DNA of 64,000 bases, taken from contig JAFBJZ010000418.1 in assembly GCA_016785225.1 (NCBI GenBank), forward strand, positions 1 through 64,000, read 5' to 3'. This DNA is from Psettodes erumei. Taxonomy: Eukaryota; Chordata; Actinopteri; Pleuronectiformes; Psettodidae. A program made the translations under genes and the position numbers. Positions 1 through 13,203 of this stretch are shown piece by piece; the stretch's first letter is position 1, and every line of letters starts with the position of its first letter. Below the pieces are notes generated by a model. That model was not told the origin of the DNA, made no database searches, and saw only the letters and a list, made by a program, of their open reading frames with translations.

Positions 1-1090
1 CATTTTTGCATTTTAGAAAATACTGCCTAATGACCCTTTTATGCATTTTTTGACACCTGTTATGCTATGGAGGGTGTATAAAACACTTGTCTTTGATGTT
101 TTATTGCACTTTTAGGCCAGAAAAAATTTTGACATTTTTTGACTTTTTCGACATACTATAGTATGACTTTTTTTTTTGCATTTTTGCATTTTAGAAAATA
201 CTGCCTAATGACCCTTTTATGCATTTTTGACACCTATTATGCTATGGAGGGTGTATAAAACACTTGTCTTTGATGTTTTATTGCATTTTTAGGCCAGAAA
301 AAATTTTCACATTTTTTGACTTTTTCGACATACTATAGTATGCCTTTTTTTGCATTTCAGAAAACACTGCCTAATGACCGTTTTATGCATTTTGACACCT
401 GTTATGCTATGGAGGGTGTATAAAACACTTGTCTTTGATGTTTTAGTGCACTTTTAGGCCAGAAAAATTTGGACATTTTTGGACTTTTTCGACATACTAT
501 AGTATGACTTTTTTTTTGCATTTTTGCATTTTAGAAAATACTGCCTAATGACCCTTTTATGCATTTTTGACACCTATTATGCTATGGAGGGTGTATAAAA
601 CACTTGTCTTTGATGTTTTATTGCATTTTTAGGCCAGAAAAAATTTTGACATTTTTTGACTTTTTCGACATACTATAGTATGACTTTTTTTTTGCATTTT
701 TGCATTTTAGAAAATACTGCCTAATGACCGTTTTATGCATTTTTGACACCTATTATGCTATGGAGGGTGTATAAAACACTTGTCTTTGACGTTTTATTGC
801 ATTTTTAGGCCAGAAAAAATTTTGACATTTTTTGACTTTTTCGACATACTATAGTATGACTTTTTTTTGCATTTTTGCATTTTAGAAAATACTGCCTAAT
901 GACCCTTTTATGCATTTTTGACACCTATTATGCTATGGAGGGTGTATAAAACACTTGTCTTTGACGTTTTATTGCATTTTTAGGCCAGAAAAAATTTTGA
1001 CATTTTTTGACTTTTTCGACATACTATAGTATGACTTTTTTTTTTGCATTTTTGCATTTTAGAAAATACTGCCTAATGACCATTTTATGC
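1..1090. repeat. Tandem satellite-like array, ~175-bp unit, seven copies
   Basis: Near-identical units begin at about 1, 179, 348, 519, 695, 870 and 1047. Each holds the words tgcctaatgacc, tatgctatggagggtgtata and aggccagaaaaa, followed by a 14-bp perfect palindrome catactatagtatg at 152, 329, 493, 669, 845 and 1020 (spacing 177, 164, 176, 176 and 175). The third unit has a deletion in the opening T-rich part, and the last copy breaks off near 1090. The array runs off the left edge, so its full size is unknown. It lies inside intron 2 of the minus-strand cnih2 gene. No open reading frame is carried. Units are AT-rich with long T runs. Confidence 0.95.
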
Positions 1091-1869
1091 AATAATGGAA
1101 CCCATTACTGACTCACAGCATTGTTGTTTTATGTATTTAAATGCTTAAATATAAGCAACACTTAGAAAAAGAAAAATACTTGTACTCAATTTGGGTAAAT
1201 TAGTATTTTCTGCCAAAATATTTGTTTTTTCACTTAAGAGCATAGGTTCAATGTTTCAGGGTGACTCAAATGAATATACGTCTGTTGTTGTTACAGTGAG
1301 GTTAAACTGTGTACCTCCACCTTTATTGTGGAAATAGTGCAGTATCTGACTGTATAAACAGCTGCTTCATTTACATCAGTCACTTAAATTGATTGAGCCA
1401 GCGAGTCAGTGTCTTTGTAAGGTTGATTGCTTCAATTAGCATGCAAATGAATGTTAAAGGCAAACACTGCCTCGATGCGACTATTGCAGTCACCTGGAAG
1501 CTTGGATTAGTAGGAAGTGTTTTCATAATACTACAAATATTTGATGTTGAAAAAATAATGGACAGGGTAAATTAATTCATTCATTAAATACATAAAATAA
1601 TGCCTTAAAGAACAGTGTACTATGGATTTGTCATGAAACCTTTGTCTATTTTAAGACCTTTCTTTATAAAATCAGTCTTTTTATTAGCTCTGGTTTGAAA
1701 ATGTGTAATACTGGTCATATGCAAACTTTTTGGAGTGAAACCCTCCATTTGTTCTCATTCTCCCTGTGTAAACCACTAAAATGTTCCTTGAAAGTGACAA
1801 GAAGGGATTTCTCTGTGGGCATGTAAGGGTTTGAGCTTTCTTGAAAGAAGTGAAACAGCAGGTTCTTAC
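1091..1869. other. Remainder of cnih2 intron 2, no feature seen
   Basis: AT-rich unique-looking sequence between the satellite array and cnih2 exon 2. I looked on the minus strand for the next conserved cornichon exon (the RERL..IERIC segment) and did not find it, so exon 3 must lie beyond the left edge of the window. Confidence 0.6.
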
Positions 1870-1938
1870 CGCTCTGGTGGGATTGCTCTGATCAATGGGG
1901 TTTTTGAAGTCTGTGCGCAGCTCATCAAATGCGATAAT
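1870..1938 (-). CDS. cnih2: cnih2 coding exon 2
   Basis: Read on the minus strand, TTTTTCAG precedes 69 nt (23 codons, phase 0 at both ends) encoding IIAFDELRTDFKNPIDQ plus SNPTRA, followed by a GTAAGAA donor. This is the most conserved cornichon segment, the cytoplasmic loop after the first membrane helix. Confidence 0.92.
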
Positions 1939-3926
1939 CTGAAAAATAACAGACGTGTGTGTTTGTTTGCAATGAGTTACTTACTTAGTCCAACGAATAC
2001 ACATATTGTATTAAATTCTCTCCCTGGTTTGTCACAGTGTTGTTCTTAAAATAATTCTTGTGTGTAAGATTAAGTGTAAAATAAATGTAAGATTAAGATT
2101 TTGTCTCTTCTTAATTTGTAAGGATTAGCATTTGTCTGGCAATCAGTGCACATCAAAAGGTATGTTTGGGGAAAGTTGTTAAATTTATTAAGCACAACTT
2201 GAAGTGGGTTTATAATAGGACTGTGGTATACCTGAACTCGATATGAAATCTTGCATAATTGTATTTCTTTTCCCTTTTTCAGCAAATCATAAAAATATGC
2301 TAATTTGGAGACACCAGAGAAAACGGTGTCCATGTGATGATGCTGTCACTGCTCCTTGTGACAAGAGTATGAGTGATACATTTTCTCTCCATCTTAATGA
2401 TTAAAAGCTCTATAAAATTACTAATAATTCTTAGCATGAAGGTTGCCTGCTGTGCTTATCATCAGTTTAGCATTTAAATAGCAAGCTTCACTAATAACTC
2501 GTCAAAAAGCAATAAAAACACAGGTATTATTTGCAGATAAGTGAGCATTGGCATCTGACTGGCCTCAGCAATGACTGATAATATGAAAAGAGAACCCTTC
2601 TATCTCTTAGAAACAGAAACAGCCCTAGTGGTAATTCCCCCCCATATGGTTCTATATGGCTCTCGCTCATCCTCTTTCACAGCTCTGTTGTAAACAGATG
2701 CAGTTTCCATGGCGACGTGGTGAGCACCTAAGTAGGCACCATGGTTACTACAGCAGTGCACAACCATTGTGATTGCTGGAGAGCCGCACATAATTGGGGT
2801 GCTGTACCCTCCTGGTGGAGGCATACCGGGGGAAGGGTTTAACAAAATCATAGTTGGACATGCGTTTCAATCACGTCTGAGTGCCGAGCCAGACGCCCGA
2901 TTCCCCCCGTCTCTTGCACACAGAGACAAACTGACTGACTCATAGTCTCACCCACTTAGATCAATTGGTACGTTAGTCATTTCAAGTCATATATCTAGAA
3001 TGATGTGTTTTGTATTTTCACATTACTGCTGCATCTATGGATTGCATGTTAAAGGTGAGAGATCAAAGCTTTTTGTGTTTGTGGAGTCTGTACTTGTGTA
3101 ACCACCAAACTGAGCTCACTGCTCTCCAGCGATATCTGTGTAAATTCCAATCCAAACACTGCAGGCAGACAGATTCACAACAGTCTGGTGGCGAGATTTA
3201 TGATGATTGTGTCATGTCGCCTCCCTGTACTCATTACAGTTTGCTGGAGCCTGAACACCTTGTTTGAGAAACTGTTTATTGACAGTGCTCTGGGATCATA
3301 CGTTTCTTTAATGTGGAGGGATGGAGCTGGCTAAAATGTGCTTTTCTGTTTCTGTTGGAAATACAAGGGCCAGAATAGCTCCAGTTAATTATGCTAGTGA
3401 TAAACCGCCAAGAAATCAGGTCACTTAAAGTCACTATGTGGAAATAGCTGAAACATTCATAAATAAAGACTTAACAGTCTGTGTTTTTCAGACTTCTGTG
3501 GTGTTTCATCGACCTCAAAAATGCATCAATATTCCACTAATTATGTCTTCAAAGCTTTGTGTTTGAAATTGAATGGAACAAAGTCTCATTCGCTGGCTTT
3601 TAAGAGGTCACATAGTCACATACAAGCACAGCTACAATGTGTTTTTTTGTCAGTTTGAGCTGCCACATTTATGCTTGTCATTATCTCCAGAGGACCTTTG
3701 TGAGGTGTGTGCATGCTGTGTTCCTGTCAGTGTTGTACAACCATGTGTAGGTGGATGCATTTGTCTGTCTGTGTGGGAAGATTTGTGCGTGGAGGTTGTG
3801 CGGGCTCGGCACAGGCCAATATTAGTTCCAAGGTGTGCTACTCACCTGCCATATGACAAAGAAGATGAGAGCAGCGCACAACACCAAAGTGAGCATGTAG
3901 CAGAAGGCCGCAAAGGTGAACGCCAT
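1870..3926 (-). CDS. cnih2: Cornichon family AMPA receptor auxiliary protein 2 (CNIH2), 5' part of the gene
   Basis: Cornichon proteins are small membrane proteins of the early secretory pathway. CNIH2 helps export AMPA-type glutamate receptors and stays with them at synapses, slowing their gating. Two coding exons are visible on the minus strand: 3926 to 3846 (27 codons, opening MAFTFAAFCYMLTLVLCAAL) and 1938 to 1870 (23 codons, IIAFDELRTDFKNPIDQ then SNPTRA). Together they give the first 50 of about 160 residues: the first membrane helix and the start of the conserved loop. The TLVLCA..IFFVIW sequence is closer to CNIH2 than to CNIH1 (ALLLTA) or CNIH3 (SLVLCA), as I remember them. Both donors (GTGAG, GTAAG) and the acceptor (TTTTTCAG) are good, and both borders are phase 0. 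The remaining exons lie left of the window. The gene is divergently oriented to the exchanger gene. Confidence 0.9.
1939..3845 (-). other. cnih2: cnih2 intron 1
   Basis: About 1.9 kb between the two cnih2 exons, GT...AG on the minus strand. It holds no recognised repeat and no open frame resembling a known protein; short open frames here have no family resemblance. Confidence 0.7.
3846..3926 (-). CDS. cnih2: cnih2 coding exon 1 with start codon
   Basis: The start codon is the complement of CAT at 3924-3926. Eighty-one nt encode 27 residues starting MAFTFAAFCYM and ending FFVIWQ before a CAG|GTGAGT donor. The last residue is Gln, where the human paralogues I remember have His. The sequence forms the first hydrophobic helix of the protein. 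The start is fixed by the family-invariant MAFTFAAFCYM. Confidence 0.93.
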
Positions 3927-4080
3927 GGCTGTTCCAGCCAGCCTGACGACGAGACGGGTCGAGAGAGAGAAAGGGAACTCCCCCCTCCTCCGCTCTCTGC
4001 CTCTGCCTGGCTATTGCTCCTCTCCCCCTTTATTTTAGTGGAGGTTATTCTCTGTTTTCCCCTCTGACGTAAGCTGTACT
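3927..4080 (-). promoter_or_regulatory. cnih2: Probable cnih2 5' UTR and core promoter region
   Basis: Directly upstream of the cnih2 start codon on the minus strand is a GC-richer stretch with CpG steps (around 3949-3960) and a purine-rich tract, unlike the AT-rich surroundings. No transcription start can be fixed by eye. Assigned by position only. Confidence 0.35.
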
Positions 4081-7000
4081 ATCCAGGTGGGTAAAGCACT
4101 CGGTTTTAGTAACAATCAATAATCAGCTGGAGCTGTGGCTTCACTTCCTCTCACGCTGTGTCTTTGTCTCTGCTTGTGTATCTGACAACAGGACAACCCC
4201 TTCCTTGCTTTGATTTAGGAAGCACTTGTATGCCTGTTTACAGCCACAGTTGCCTGTTGTTGCCCTGATGCTCCTCTTTTCAGTCTCTGACAGGCAAGAT
4301 GTCTGTCTCATCCTTCTCCCTATAATTTCTTTTTAGACGGCGGCTACACATTTTTCCACTCACAACAACGCACACAACTAAGTGTCCAACTGACACGCTG
4401 TCAAACAGAAGCACAGGATTCTTGTCGATAAGCACAGCGCTGCGTTTCAAAAAGGATTATTGTCTACGATGGTTATGGCTTGTGATAGGTTAGTAGTTTT
4501 TCATATGGCTTTCACTTCATCTGTTGCTCTAAATCGAGAACACTGTTAATGACGCATATTTCTAAATCAAATTCAACATGTATGTAAACAACCTTAGTTT
4601 GCAGATTAGCTGTGAGTTATTATTTACAGAGATAGTCACTTGGTATATTACTTATTTTATTACTAATTCTTATGAGAAATGATTTACCTCCACAGGAATC
4701 TGATCATTTGCTGAATATACAAAATATTGCTCTGGACATTAGACAGTTTTCCTGACAAAGCAAATTACTGGCTGACAGTCTTGCTTTTGCAAAAAAATAA
4801 GAAGACCAAACCATTGAGGCAATAAATATTGAAATTAGGTTACAAGTCAAATGACTATTTAACATTACAATCCCATGTCAGTCCACGAGGACGTACAGTT
4901 ACAAGATCAGAGTACAATAGTGATGACAGTGTCATTTAGCACGGATCAATATCGAGTAGAGAATACCTGTGTCTGGTTGGAGACGTGTCTGCCACTGAAC
5001 AGTCCACTCTTTCCTCGTCTCTGTCAATTTGGGTCGGCACCATGTCAGAATTCTCTGCTGTGCATCTTTCTCTCAAACGCATCCCTCAGATTTTCTCAAA
5101 AAACATTTGATTTGTCTTTGCTGACATGCACAGTAAAACCACTGAATTCTGAAGGGACAAAACAGGGAAACATTTAACCAGAAACCTGCAGAACATCTAC
5201 GTATTGAGACGCATTCATTCTGATTTTGAAAACAATCCTGTTCTTAAGCAAAAATCTCCACAGCCCTCAGGAGTCATAAGTTAATTAGTCCACCTTCCTA
5301 TTGTCTCCCCCCTCCTTACCACCTTCTTTCTTTCTTTTTTTTTCTTTCTTTCTCTCTGAACTCTCCTTTCCTTTTTTCTCTTCCAGAGATTTTGAAAACA
5401 GAATGTGTTTCCTGAGTCTACTGTCTTTGTCTCTCTTCCTCTATATCTCAGACTGCGAGAGAAATATTTCTATCACGCTTGATGTTATAACAGTCAGCCA
5501 ATAGCATCGCTCTGTCTCCCTCCCTCTCTTATTTGCTCTCTGCCTCCTCTCGCTCTCGCTCTTCCTCCATCCCTCCTCTCTGTCTGTCAGTCTCCCTCCC
5601 TCTCTTGCATTTATACATTTCCATAATCTCTTGTTCCTAAGAGACTGATGAGGGGGCAGGGCAGGCTACAAATGTTTGTCCTTTTGTCTGTATTTCTCTC
5701 TTTCTCCACCACTGTCCCTCCCTCTAGAATTCAGTCATCCATCATTTAATAAAATTTATGTTCGTTTCTCAGAGGGTGTTCCTCTCAGTCACCTCTCATT
5801 TCTTTCAATTCTCTGCTCTATTAGCGAGTCAATATTTATTAAATTGCTTTAATTTCACTTTTTTCCTTTTTTTATTTATTTTTTCTAACTTGAGCTTACT
5901 ATTGACCAGATTAAAAACCAGTGGTGGTACCCAATGAACATTTGGGGTTTTGTGCATAATACAAACATATATTTTAATGTTTTTATTCAATTAGGATGAT
6001 CATATTACCTAGAACAAAAATATGATTAAAAAGTATAAACTTTTTAATTTTATAATTTTAAATGTTTAGCAATCTAAATTTGTCCTGGCTGTTGTAACTA
6101 TTACTGATAAGGAGTTGTTTTTTGACTTTTATATGTTGACTAACAGAAATAAATTATTGTGAAATTGGAAACAATATCTCTACAAACTTATTGAAATGAA
6201 AAACAGAAAGAAGGTCATGCAGATACACTGTATACACTGCTGATCTATCCATTTACACGTCTGTTTATTAGCCTGGTTCCAGACCTCTGACTCACTGTCT
6301 ACATCTCAATCTGATTATCATTGCTAGTATATCGAATATATAGCATATGGCTGATGACTTGTCATGAAATATGGTGCAATCTGATTACAGCACAGGGCAG
6401 TGAATGGGTGGTTTTCAGCAATCTGGGTTAGTGTGTTACCCATCTAATGGTGAAACAGAGGTTGTGGTCTATTTCAGTTTACTGTGTTGCCAGTGACTGG
6501 GGATTCCCTACAGTCTGGTCAAAGTGTGTCGAGATTTTATTTTTAACATAAATCACTGTCTCATTTTTGTATTAATCCTATCCAGTGTTTGGGGTGTCTA
6601 ACAACTGAGAGAGGGACCGCGCTCTTTATATGAACTGCAGGTAGATGTCATGGCTACTGCCAGGCAGCCCTGGGCTGAGGGGTTTTGGCTCCATCTTGAG
6701 ACAGTAGCTCAGAAATCAAAACACTGCAGGAGTGTGTCTGGACCAAAACCGTTAGAGGAAATCCAAGAAGGTTAGTCCTCTGGCTCTTAAAGTAGACACT
6801 TTAACTTTTTGAGTTTGCTCCCATTATAGCTCCTTTGAACTTAAACCACTTTAGCCCATGGCTTTTGCCACTGGTTTGTCTGATCCACAGTTGCTTATCT
6901 TTTGATGGCTGCTATTATCACCATGAAACACATTTTGGTGTGTAGAAAGATGGGCCTTTTCCTCCCTACATTAAAAAGTATCCGACCCCACTTTTTTATT

Positions 7001-10000
7001 GTTAGAAAGTTTGTTAAAAGATGGATGCATTAAGGTCAAACAGAATGACTTTTAATTTGGTCAAGGTTATCTTTAGATATGCAGGGATGGAAGAAATGTG
7101 AGGATACCTTGTTTTGAAATATGAGGCTGAAAAGTAAGGTTGAAAGAAAACAGAATTTGCTCATTTGCTTTGAAAAAAATGAGATTCAAGCTTTCTACCC
7201 ACTAATGGATAAAAGATTGTATATGAAAAGTTCTAAACATGTGATTGTAATATCTCTTGTATTGTGTTAGTATTTTTCTTGTAAGCTCCTGTAATCACTA
7301 CCAAATTGTTATTTTATAAAAACCTATTTAATAGATGGTAACACTGTTTTGATTTCTTGTGATCTGTTGGTCTGTTTGATCAAAGGTCTGTGGACCAATG
7401 GACTTTGTATGAAGAAAAGTAGGAAGAACCTCAGACACTAGTGAAGGACAATATTAAGGATGGAAACCTTCACTGCAATTGTTGTACTGCTTATTTCAAC
7501 ATGCAAAGTAATCAAACATCTATATTGAAAACTAAAAGGTTGTTTCGATTATAACACACTGAGTAGGTCGACTTGCTGCTGTTTCATTGCTGAATTAATA
7601 CTTCCCACTAGTGGTGATAAAAAGTGACTGCAAGTCCTGATGTATTTTCTCATTACTGTCTGTCACACTGCAAATTCTGACAACATGGGACCTGAACCCC
7701 AAAATACTTAAGCTCAATAAGATTAAAACATATTTTGCAATGTGAGCTCATCTTAATATAATTCCAGCTTGTTATGTAATTAAAAAAAGTGGGAATACAC
7801 ATTTGTGACCACATTTTTTAACCCTGTAAACCAGTTATGCAGATCTCAAAATCATAATAATATGCACTGGTCTGGTACCTCTCTGCAAGCTAAGCTAGTT
7901 ATGATCAAAAAGCTCAAAAATAATTTTTATTACTACCGATTAAAAACAATCATGATTAAAATAATCTCTTATTTTCAAGGTTCGGTTGTGTTGCAGCTGC
8001 AAAGAAAATTGTCATCTGTTTAACTCATCTAGTTCAAATCTGGATGTGTGAATCCCAATAACATTTAATTGGTGTATTAGTGCAAATGAAGACAGACAGC
8101 TTTTAAATTGTCCACAAGATGGCAACATGTGAGAGGCAGCAGCAGCAACAGATGGTCACGTAACGTGTCTTAACTGCGGTATTGGTATACAAATAACCTG
8201 CTCTCAAAACAGAGCTCTGAATTCCTGCAATGGGTTTATTTGCTGTAAATGTAGGCTTTGGGGTATCCATGCAAATTCATTTGAAGGGGACAAAGCATTC
8301 TCACTGAGAGGAAGAAACTAACAGTTCTGCAGGGCATTGGGGCTGCAAACAGGACTGATATCTCATTAACCCCAGTCCCATTACCTCAGTGGGAATTAAG
8401 GCACAGCCTGGGCATAGTTGAAGCAGTGGCGTGAACAGCTGAGGGTGGTGTTTAGTGGGATATTGCAGCAATTACTACACTTGAAGACCATCCCCAGGGT
8501 GCAGAAGGGGGTGATCAGCTACGCCACGAATACACTGAAATCAATTTAATGTCTCCTGACCTTCTTCACCTTTGGACCTAAATGAAATGTTTTCTTCAAT
8601 TTTATTGATCACTTTAACAAAAAAATCTAAGTCCTGTAGCAGAAGCACTCAAAAGGGCACTATGTAACGTGACAGCATTAACACCTTGTACATAAATTTC
8701 AGCTTACAGCACCTCAATGACAGGTTTACAACACTGAGCTGCTTTGTGTCATGGTTAAGAAGCTGTTGGGGTTAATAGTGCACAGACTCCGCCAGTTGGT
8801 AACCTCTTAGAGCTTCCTGTCTATCAGGCTACAGTGTGCCCCTACATGCTCCCTTATATGGTGGTACAGCAGGATTATGATGTATTTCCTGACTGCCCCT
8901 AATGCTACATACACATCTGCAAGCATTGAAGTTTGCAGGTGATGCCTTTTTGGTATTTTGTGTCAGAAGAACCAAAGAGATGCTGATTAAACCAGTGGCT
9001 GTCACACAAGCGTAAAGCATGAAAAAGTGGTTCACTGAATAGTATCCTATTTTTAACTGATTTATTCCAAGCTAAACACATTTTACAAGCATCTGCCAAA
9101 AAAGTAGCTAGCTCAGCAGGACCATAACCATAAACCACCCTTAGCCTCCGTTGGAACAGTGTAGGAGAACTGTTGCCATAGCAACACAAACAACTCCACT
9201 AAGGTTGCATTTTAGCAACTAACCAGATGATCAGATGTCCCGTGCTCCTTAAATACAGTTCAGATAATCCTGTAGGATGTATTCATGCTCTCTGTTTTTG
9301 TTTTGCAGTAAGTTCTCTTAACAAATATCACTGGTTATTGATTTGGAAAGAACAAATATAACATGGGGATTGATATTGCTTTATATGAAACGGTTGTTCT
9401 TTTCTATTTCCAGGATGCCTTCAGTGACATTAGGGGTCTCTGTAGCTCTGTAATAAATGACATAAACTGACAATAGTGCACTGCAGGTAATTTACTGAAA
9501 ATAAATTTCAAAAACCTGCTTAAATTGATTTTTATTTATTTATTTTTTCTCTGAAGTTACCTGAGGAATGTTAACATTTTCAGTCTTTGTTGGGGGTAAT
9601 AAACATGTTTTATTGTTGTTTGTTTTAAGCAAAGGCAAACCAGGAGAGCAGCTGGTTTTGTCAGCCACCTGTTGCCATCCTTCCTTGTTTACTTGTATTT
9701 TTTGACTTCATTCTCATCAGTTGTCAAGGGTGTTCCAGACAGAGGATCCAAAATGCAGATTATAGTATGGAAGTGTGGTGAAGTGTTTAAATTAACAAAA
9801 AGTATGTCCAAATTACAAAAGGAAGGTGCAAAAGGTAAACTCAATGAACAAAGTATATCCAGACCTTGCAAAAGGGAGGAACCCATGAAACACTGAGGAA
9901 TGAGGCTGGAGAATATACAAAAAAGAAAAAAAATTAAATCAGTTTTTTGTAACACTATCATTCCATGTACTTCTATGCAATGAGCACCCCAACAAAATGC

Positions 10001-12000
10001 ATCAAAGTGTTGAAGTCGCCAGAGGGTGCAGATGGATTGGAACAGAGGACTTTACGAAAAATAAATCACAAAAGCACAAGCTTCTACAACATGAATTTCT
10101 CTAACATTACATCAGAAAACTGGGGTCCACATATTCCAGCAGTTATTGGACATTCATACAGCCCCTCCCACATGCAAGAAACTTCTTTCTCACCAATTAT
10201 GGCATGGCAGACATATTTACTGGTGATGAGATAATTGAACTCTTCAAGTGAATCCCATCTACAGAAACATGGTTTCAAAACATTCTTTGTTATTTTCAAC
10301 CAACATCATATACTGTACTTTGTTTACCACCATCCAATGCTGAAGCAGGTCTGCGGCACTGTCCATGGTGCTGAATGACAGGGCCTGAAATGTGAAGGAC
10401 AGATCGTGACTGGCCTGTGACAGACATATCTTCTAATTTCAGCACATTGGAGAATGTGGTAGTGTATGTGCATGTGGGGAAGGGCTCATCAGTACAATGA
10501 GGTACACTGAGCAGCAGTGAGCACATACAGTATACAGCATCACTCTTCAAAAAGCTACAGTGGTGCTGAATAGGATATCAAAAGGAAGAAGAAAAGAAAT
10601 GATAAGCAGGTCTAAGTGTAGGTAAGTGGTATTTTTCAATTAAAAGATCACATTTATGCATTTATATTAAGATATGTATTGAATCCAGTTAAATGTGCTG
10701 GAATATGCCTCTGTTGACCTTTCTGCTTTAAACCATACTATACATTTACAACACAAATGGTAAGGTCAATCACTTGAAATTATTATTGAGAACACTGTGG
10801 AATATAGGTTTCAGGTGATCAGGCTGGGCAGTTATCTGTTTTATATTCAGCATACAAGACGTGTTGGAATGAACATAGTGGTTTAAATAACTTATTAACT
10901 AACAAGTCAAGCATTGCTGCAGTTAACAAAGCAATTTTCAGCATGTGGTTTTAAAGTAATTTCTGCAGGAACATGAGTTGCTCCACTTTGTGGTGTTTCC
11001 CCTCCTCTGGTTTGTCCTGTCCTCCAGATCTCAGTGTAATCTCTTTTATTTCTCTCTGAGGTTTGCCATAATCATCCCCTCTGGTGGCTAATCTACAGCC
11101 TCCGTTCCACCATTATCACAGGCAATCATCCACCAATGAAAATAACAAAATGAAATTTATCCAAATGAAGGCTATATTTTTAGTTTTGCTTGCCATGTGG
11201 CTGTAGGGACAGCAAGGGTGTGCCATGCAAATGCTAATGTGTTAAATTTCAGCATATTTATACTGAACAACTGTAAATGTAAATAAATTAGGAAACATTA
11301 GGACAAACAATTCCCATAATGCAACGTCTTTTGTTAGACCTCTGCTGAATTCTTTCATCTTTTATATTCCATACCTCTTGTTCATAACACGTGTTCTGTC
11401 AAATATTTGAAATCTCAAACCAAACTCAAGGGAAAAAAACCCTGATGTCATCCCTATGAAATCATTAGGGTTATTTGCTGAGACTTTAAAAAAGCAGTCT
11501 CCAGATCTAAAGACATTAGTCTATGCTTCACAAGGACAGTGACCTTTATGTTTTGGGGTCTTTTTACCCCACGAGTGGCAAACATCGAAATGGCAAAGTT
11601 GTCTATCGATTTTTCACCAGTAAATGAATCTTGTTAGGTAGTGTGTTCAGCAATATGAACAGGGGAGCTACAACTATAGACTTTTATCCTACTTCTTCTT
11701 TTTTTCTCTTTTTTAGGTTGGTTTTTCCCCAAATAATGGCTTCTGTTCCTAGCTTCCAAGAGTTTTTGAAATAATTCGTACCATAAATTTATACTGCAAA
11801 ACAAAATATTAGTGGCAAAATGAACCTTTTTTCTGTAGTGCATCTCTGTATATAACCATCCAGACTATAACACAAATCCAACCACCAGCCCACAATAGAC
11901 CTACTGGCAACAGCATCTGGAATTTCTGAGTCTCGATAGGAATATCGGGTCACTGGCTTTAAGCATAGTTATCTCATGCCTTTGAGTGATAACGATAACG
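4081..12000. other. Intergenic region between cnih2 and the exchanger gene
   Basis: About 8 kb between divergent genes. It contains pyrimidine-rich tracts (5305-5360 and 5510-5625) and a possible dispersed repeat fragment (about 9725-9925). I see no coding exon with flanking splice sites and family resemblance. Distal promoter elements of either gene may lie here but cannot be recognised from one sequence. Confidence 0.5.
5305..5625 (+). repeat. Pyrimidine-rich low-complexity tracts
   Basis: Two C/T-rich blocks, one with CTTT repeats at about 5325-5365 and one with CTCC/CTCT repeats at about 5510-5600, separated by ordinary sequence. The short open frame across the first block (Phe/Ser/Leu-rich) is a by-product of this composition. 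Confidence 0.7.
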
Positions 12001-12429
12001 AGCATAATTATTTAGGAGTGAAATGGTCATTCATCGTACAGTCCTGATGCGCAGTCAGGAGGACCAGCCGTGCGTGTAGCGCTGTTTCTGAACGTCTCCT
12101 CCCCTGTCTCTGCAGTGTTACTGCTTTTTCCATCTCGCTCATCGTCTCTTGTGCCAATGCTGCCCACCGCAAGAGTAAGACAAGACTTCCATTTGCATAG
12201 CACCACACTCCTCTCGCTCGTCTCTTGCCACCATCCTTCTGCTTGCTATCCATCTTCTCCTGATCCGTGTGTGGTTCGCATCCTCTCAATCCTTCACCAT
12301 TCATTCACGCCTACTCTCATGTGCAGCACAGTTTTGCTCTTTGCGTTATCCGGCTCAGACAGAAAAGCAGGGGAATTTTTTCCACTCAGTTTATTTTTCG
12401 GATAAAAAAACACCCATAAAGCTTTTTTT

Positions 12430-12871
12430 TTATGAATTGGAAATGTTTGCGAATTTATGACTGATACAAGCGGGACGACTGAGGACCGAGACAGTAATTT
12501 AATTTATTATTTTACGCATCAACAATCGCACGTAGCCTGGAGAGGATAAAGCTGAGAACGCATTGTGGTTTTTTTGAGAAATTACTTAGGTTTGCGGAAA
12601 GGTGTCGCCGCGTTGGAACAAGGCGAATTTAATAAGAGGAACTAATCCGACGGTGTTAAGTTTGCTGAGGTAGGGCACCTGTCGAGGGAAAAAAAACATA
12701 GCGAAGAAGAACCGTGGAAAAGCTACGCGTCATTTCCAAGACACCAGCGCAACAAGCCAACACCATTACACCAGCCTGCTGTGTGAATGGCACACGGGGT
12801 GTCTTCCTCCGTTGAACTGCTGCAGGGTAGCCACGCTGTGACCAGGGTCCAGCTGAAATTCAGGGTTTTAT
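12430..12871 (+). promoter_or_regulatory. slc8a4: Probable promoter and noncoding first exon of the exchanger gene
   Basis: CpG steps become frequent from about 12440 to 12850, in contrast to the flanks, and an A/T-rich TATA-like stretch (gataaaaaaa) lies at about 12400. The CpG-rich block ends in a plausible donor, TTAT|GTGAGT, with the exon end at 12871. SLC8 genes typically have noncoding first exons upstream of the large coding exon 2. No transcript evidence is available here. Confidence 0.35.
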
Positions 12872-13203
12872 GTGAGTATCTATGGGACTGCTGTGCGCAC
12901 CGAATGGACCGCTCTATTTGTCTCTCATGCACAGCCTGCTGATGGGATAATCGGCTTTGTTTCCTGCATCTGTAATGTCCAATAATCTAGCTGTCTCAAA
13001 ACTCATTTCACTTAACATTTGTCTCGAGCTTGCAACAGTGATATTTCAGTTGTATTTTTACTCCAGTTGCTAAATCAGCCCTAAATATCTGGCTTTTAAT
13101 AAGCTTCTTAAAACTCTAATGTGGTAACATTTCCGGCTAGATTTCATGGTGATTTAAAACTCTCTTTAAATTTGTTAATGCAAGGAAATCTGTCTTTTCA
13201 CAG

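Noticed and set aside
3573..4067. Open frame of 164 codons on the plus strand
   Set aside because: It lies antisense across cnih2 exon 1; the minus-strand reading with splice borders and cornichon sequence explains the region.
12008..12405. Overlapping open frames of 98 to 111 codons on both strands
   Set aside because: No family resemblance, low-complexity Ser/Leu composition, and they overlap each other. Treated as upstream noncoding sequence.
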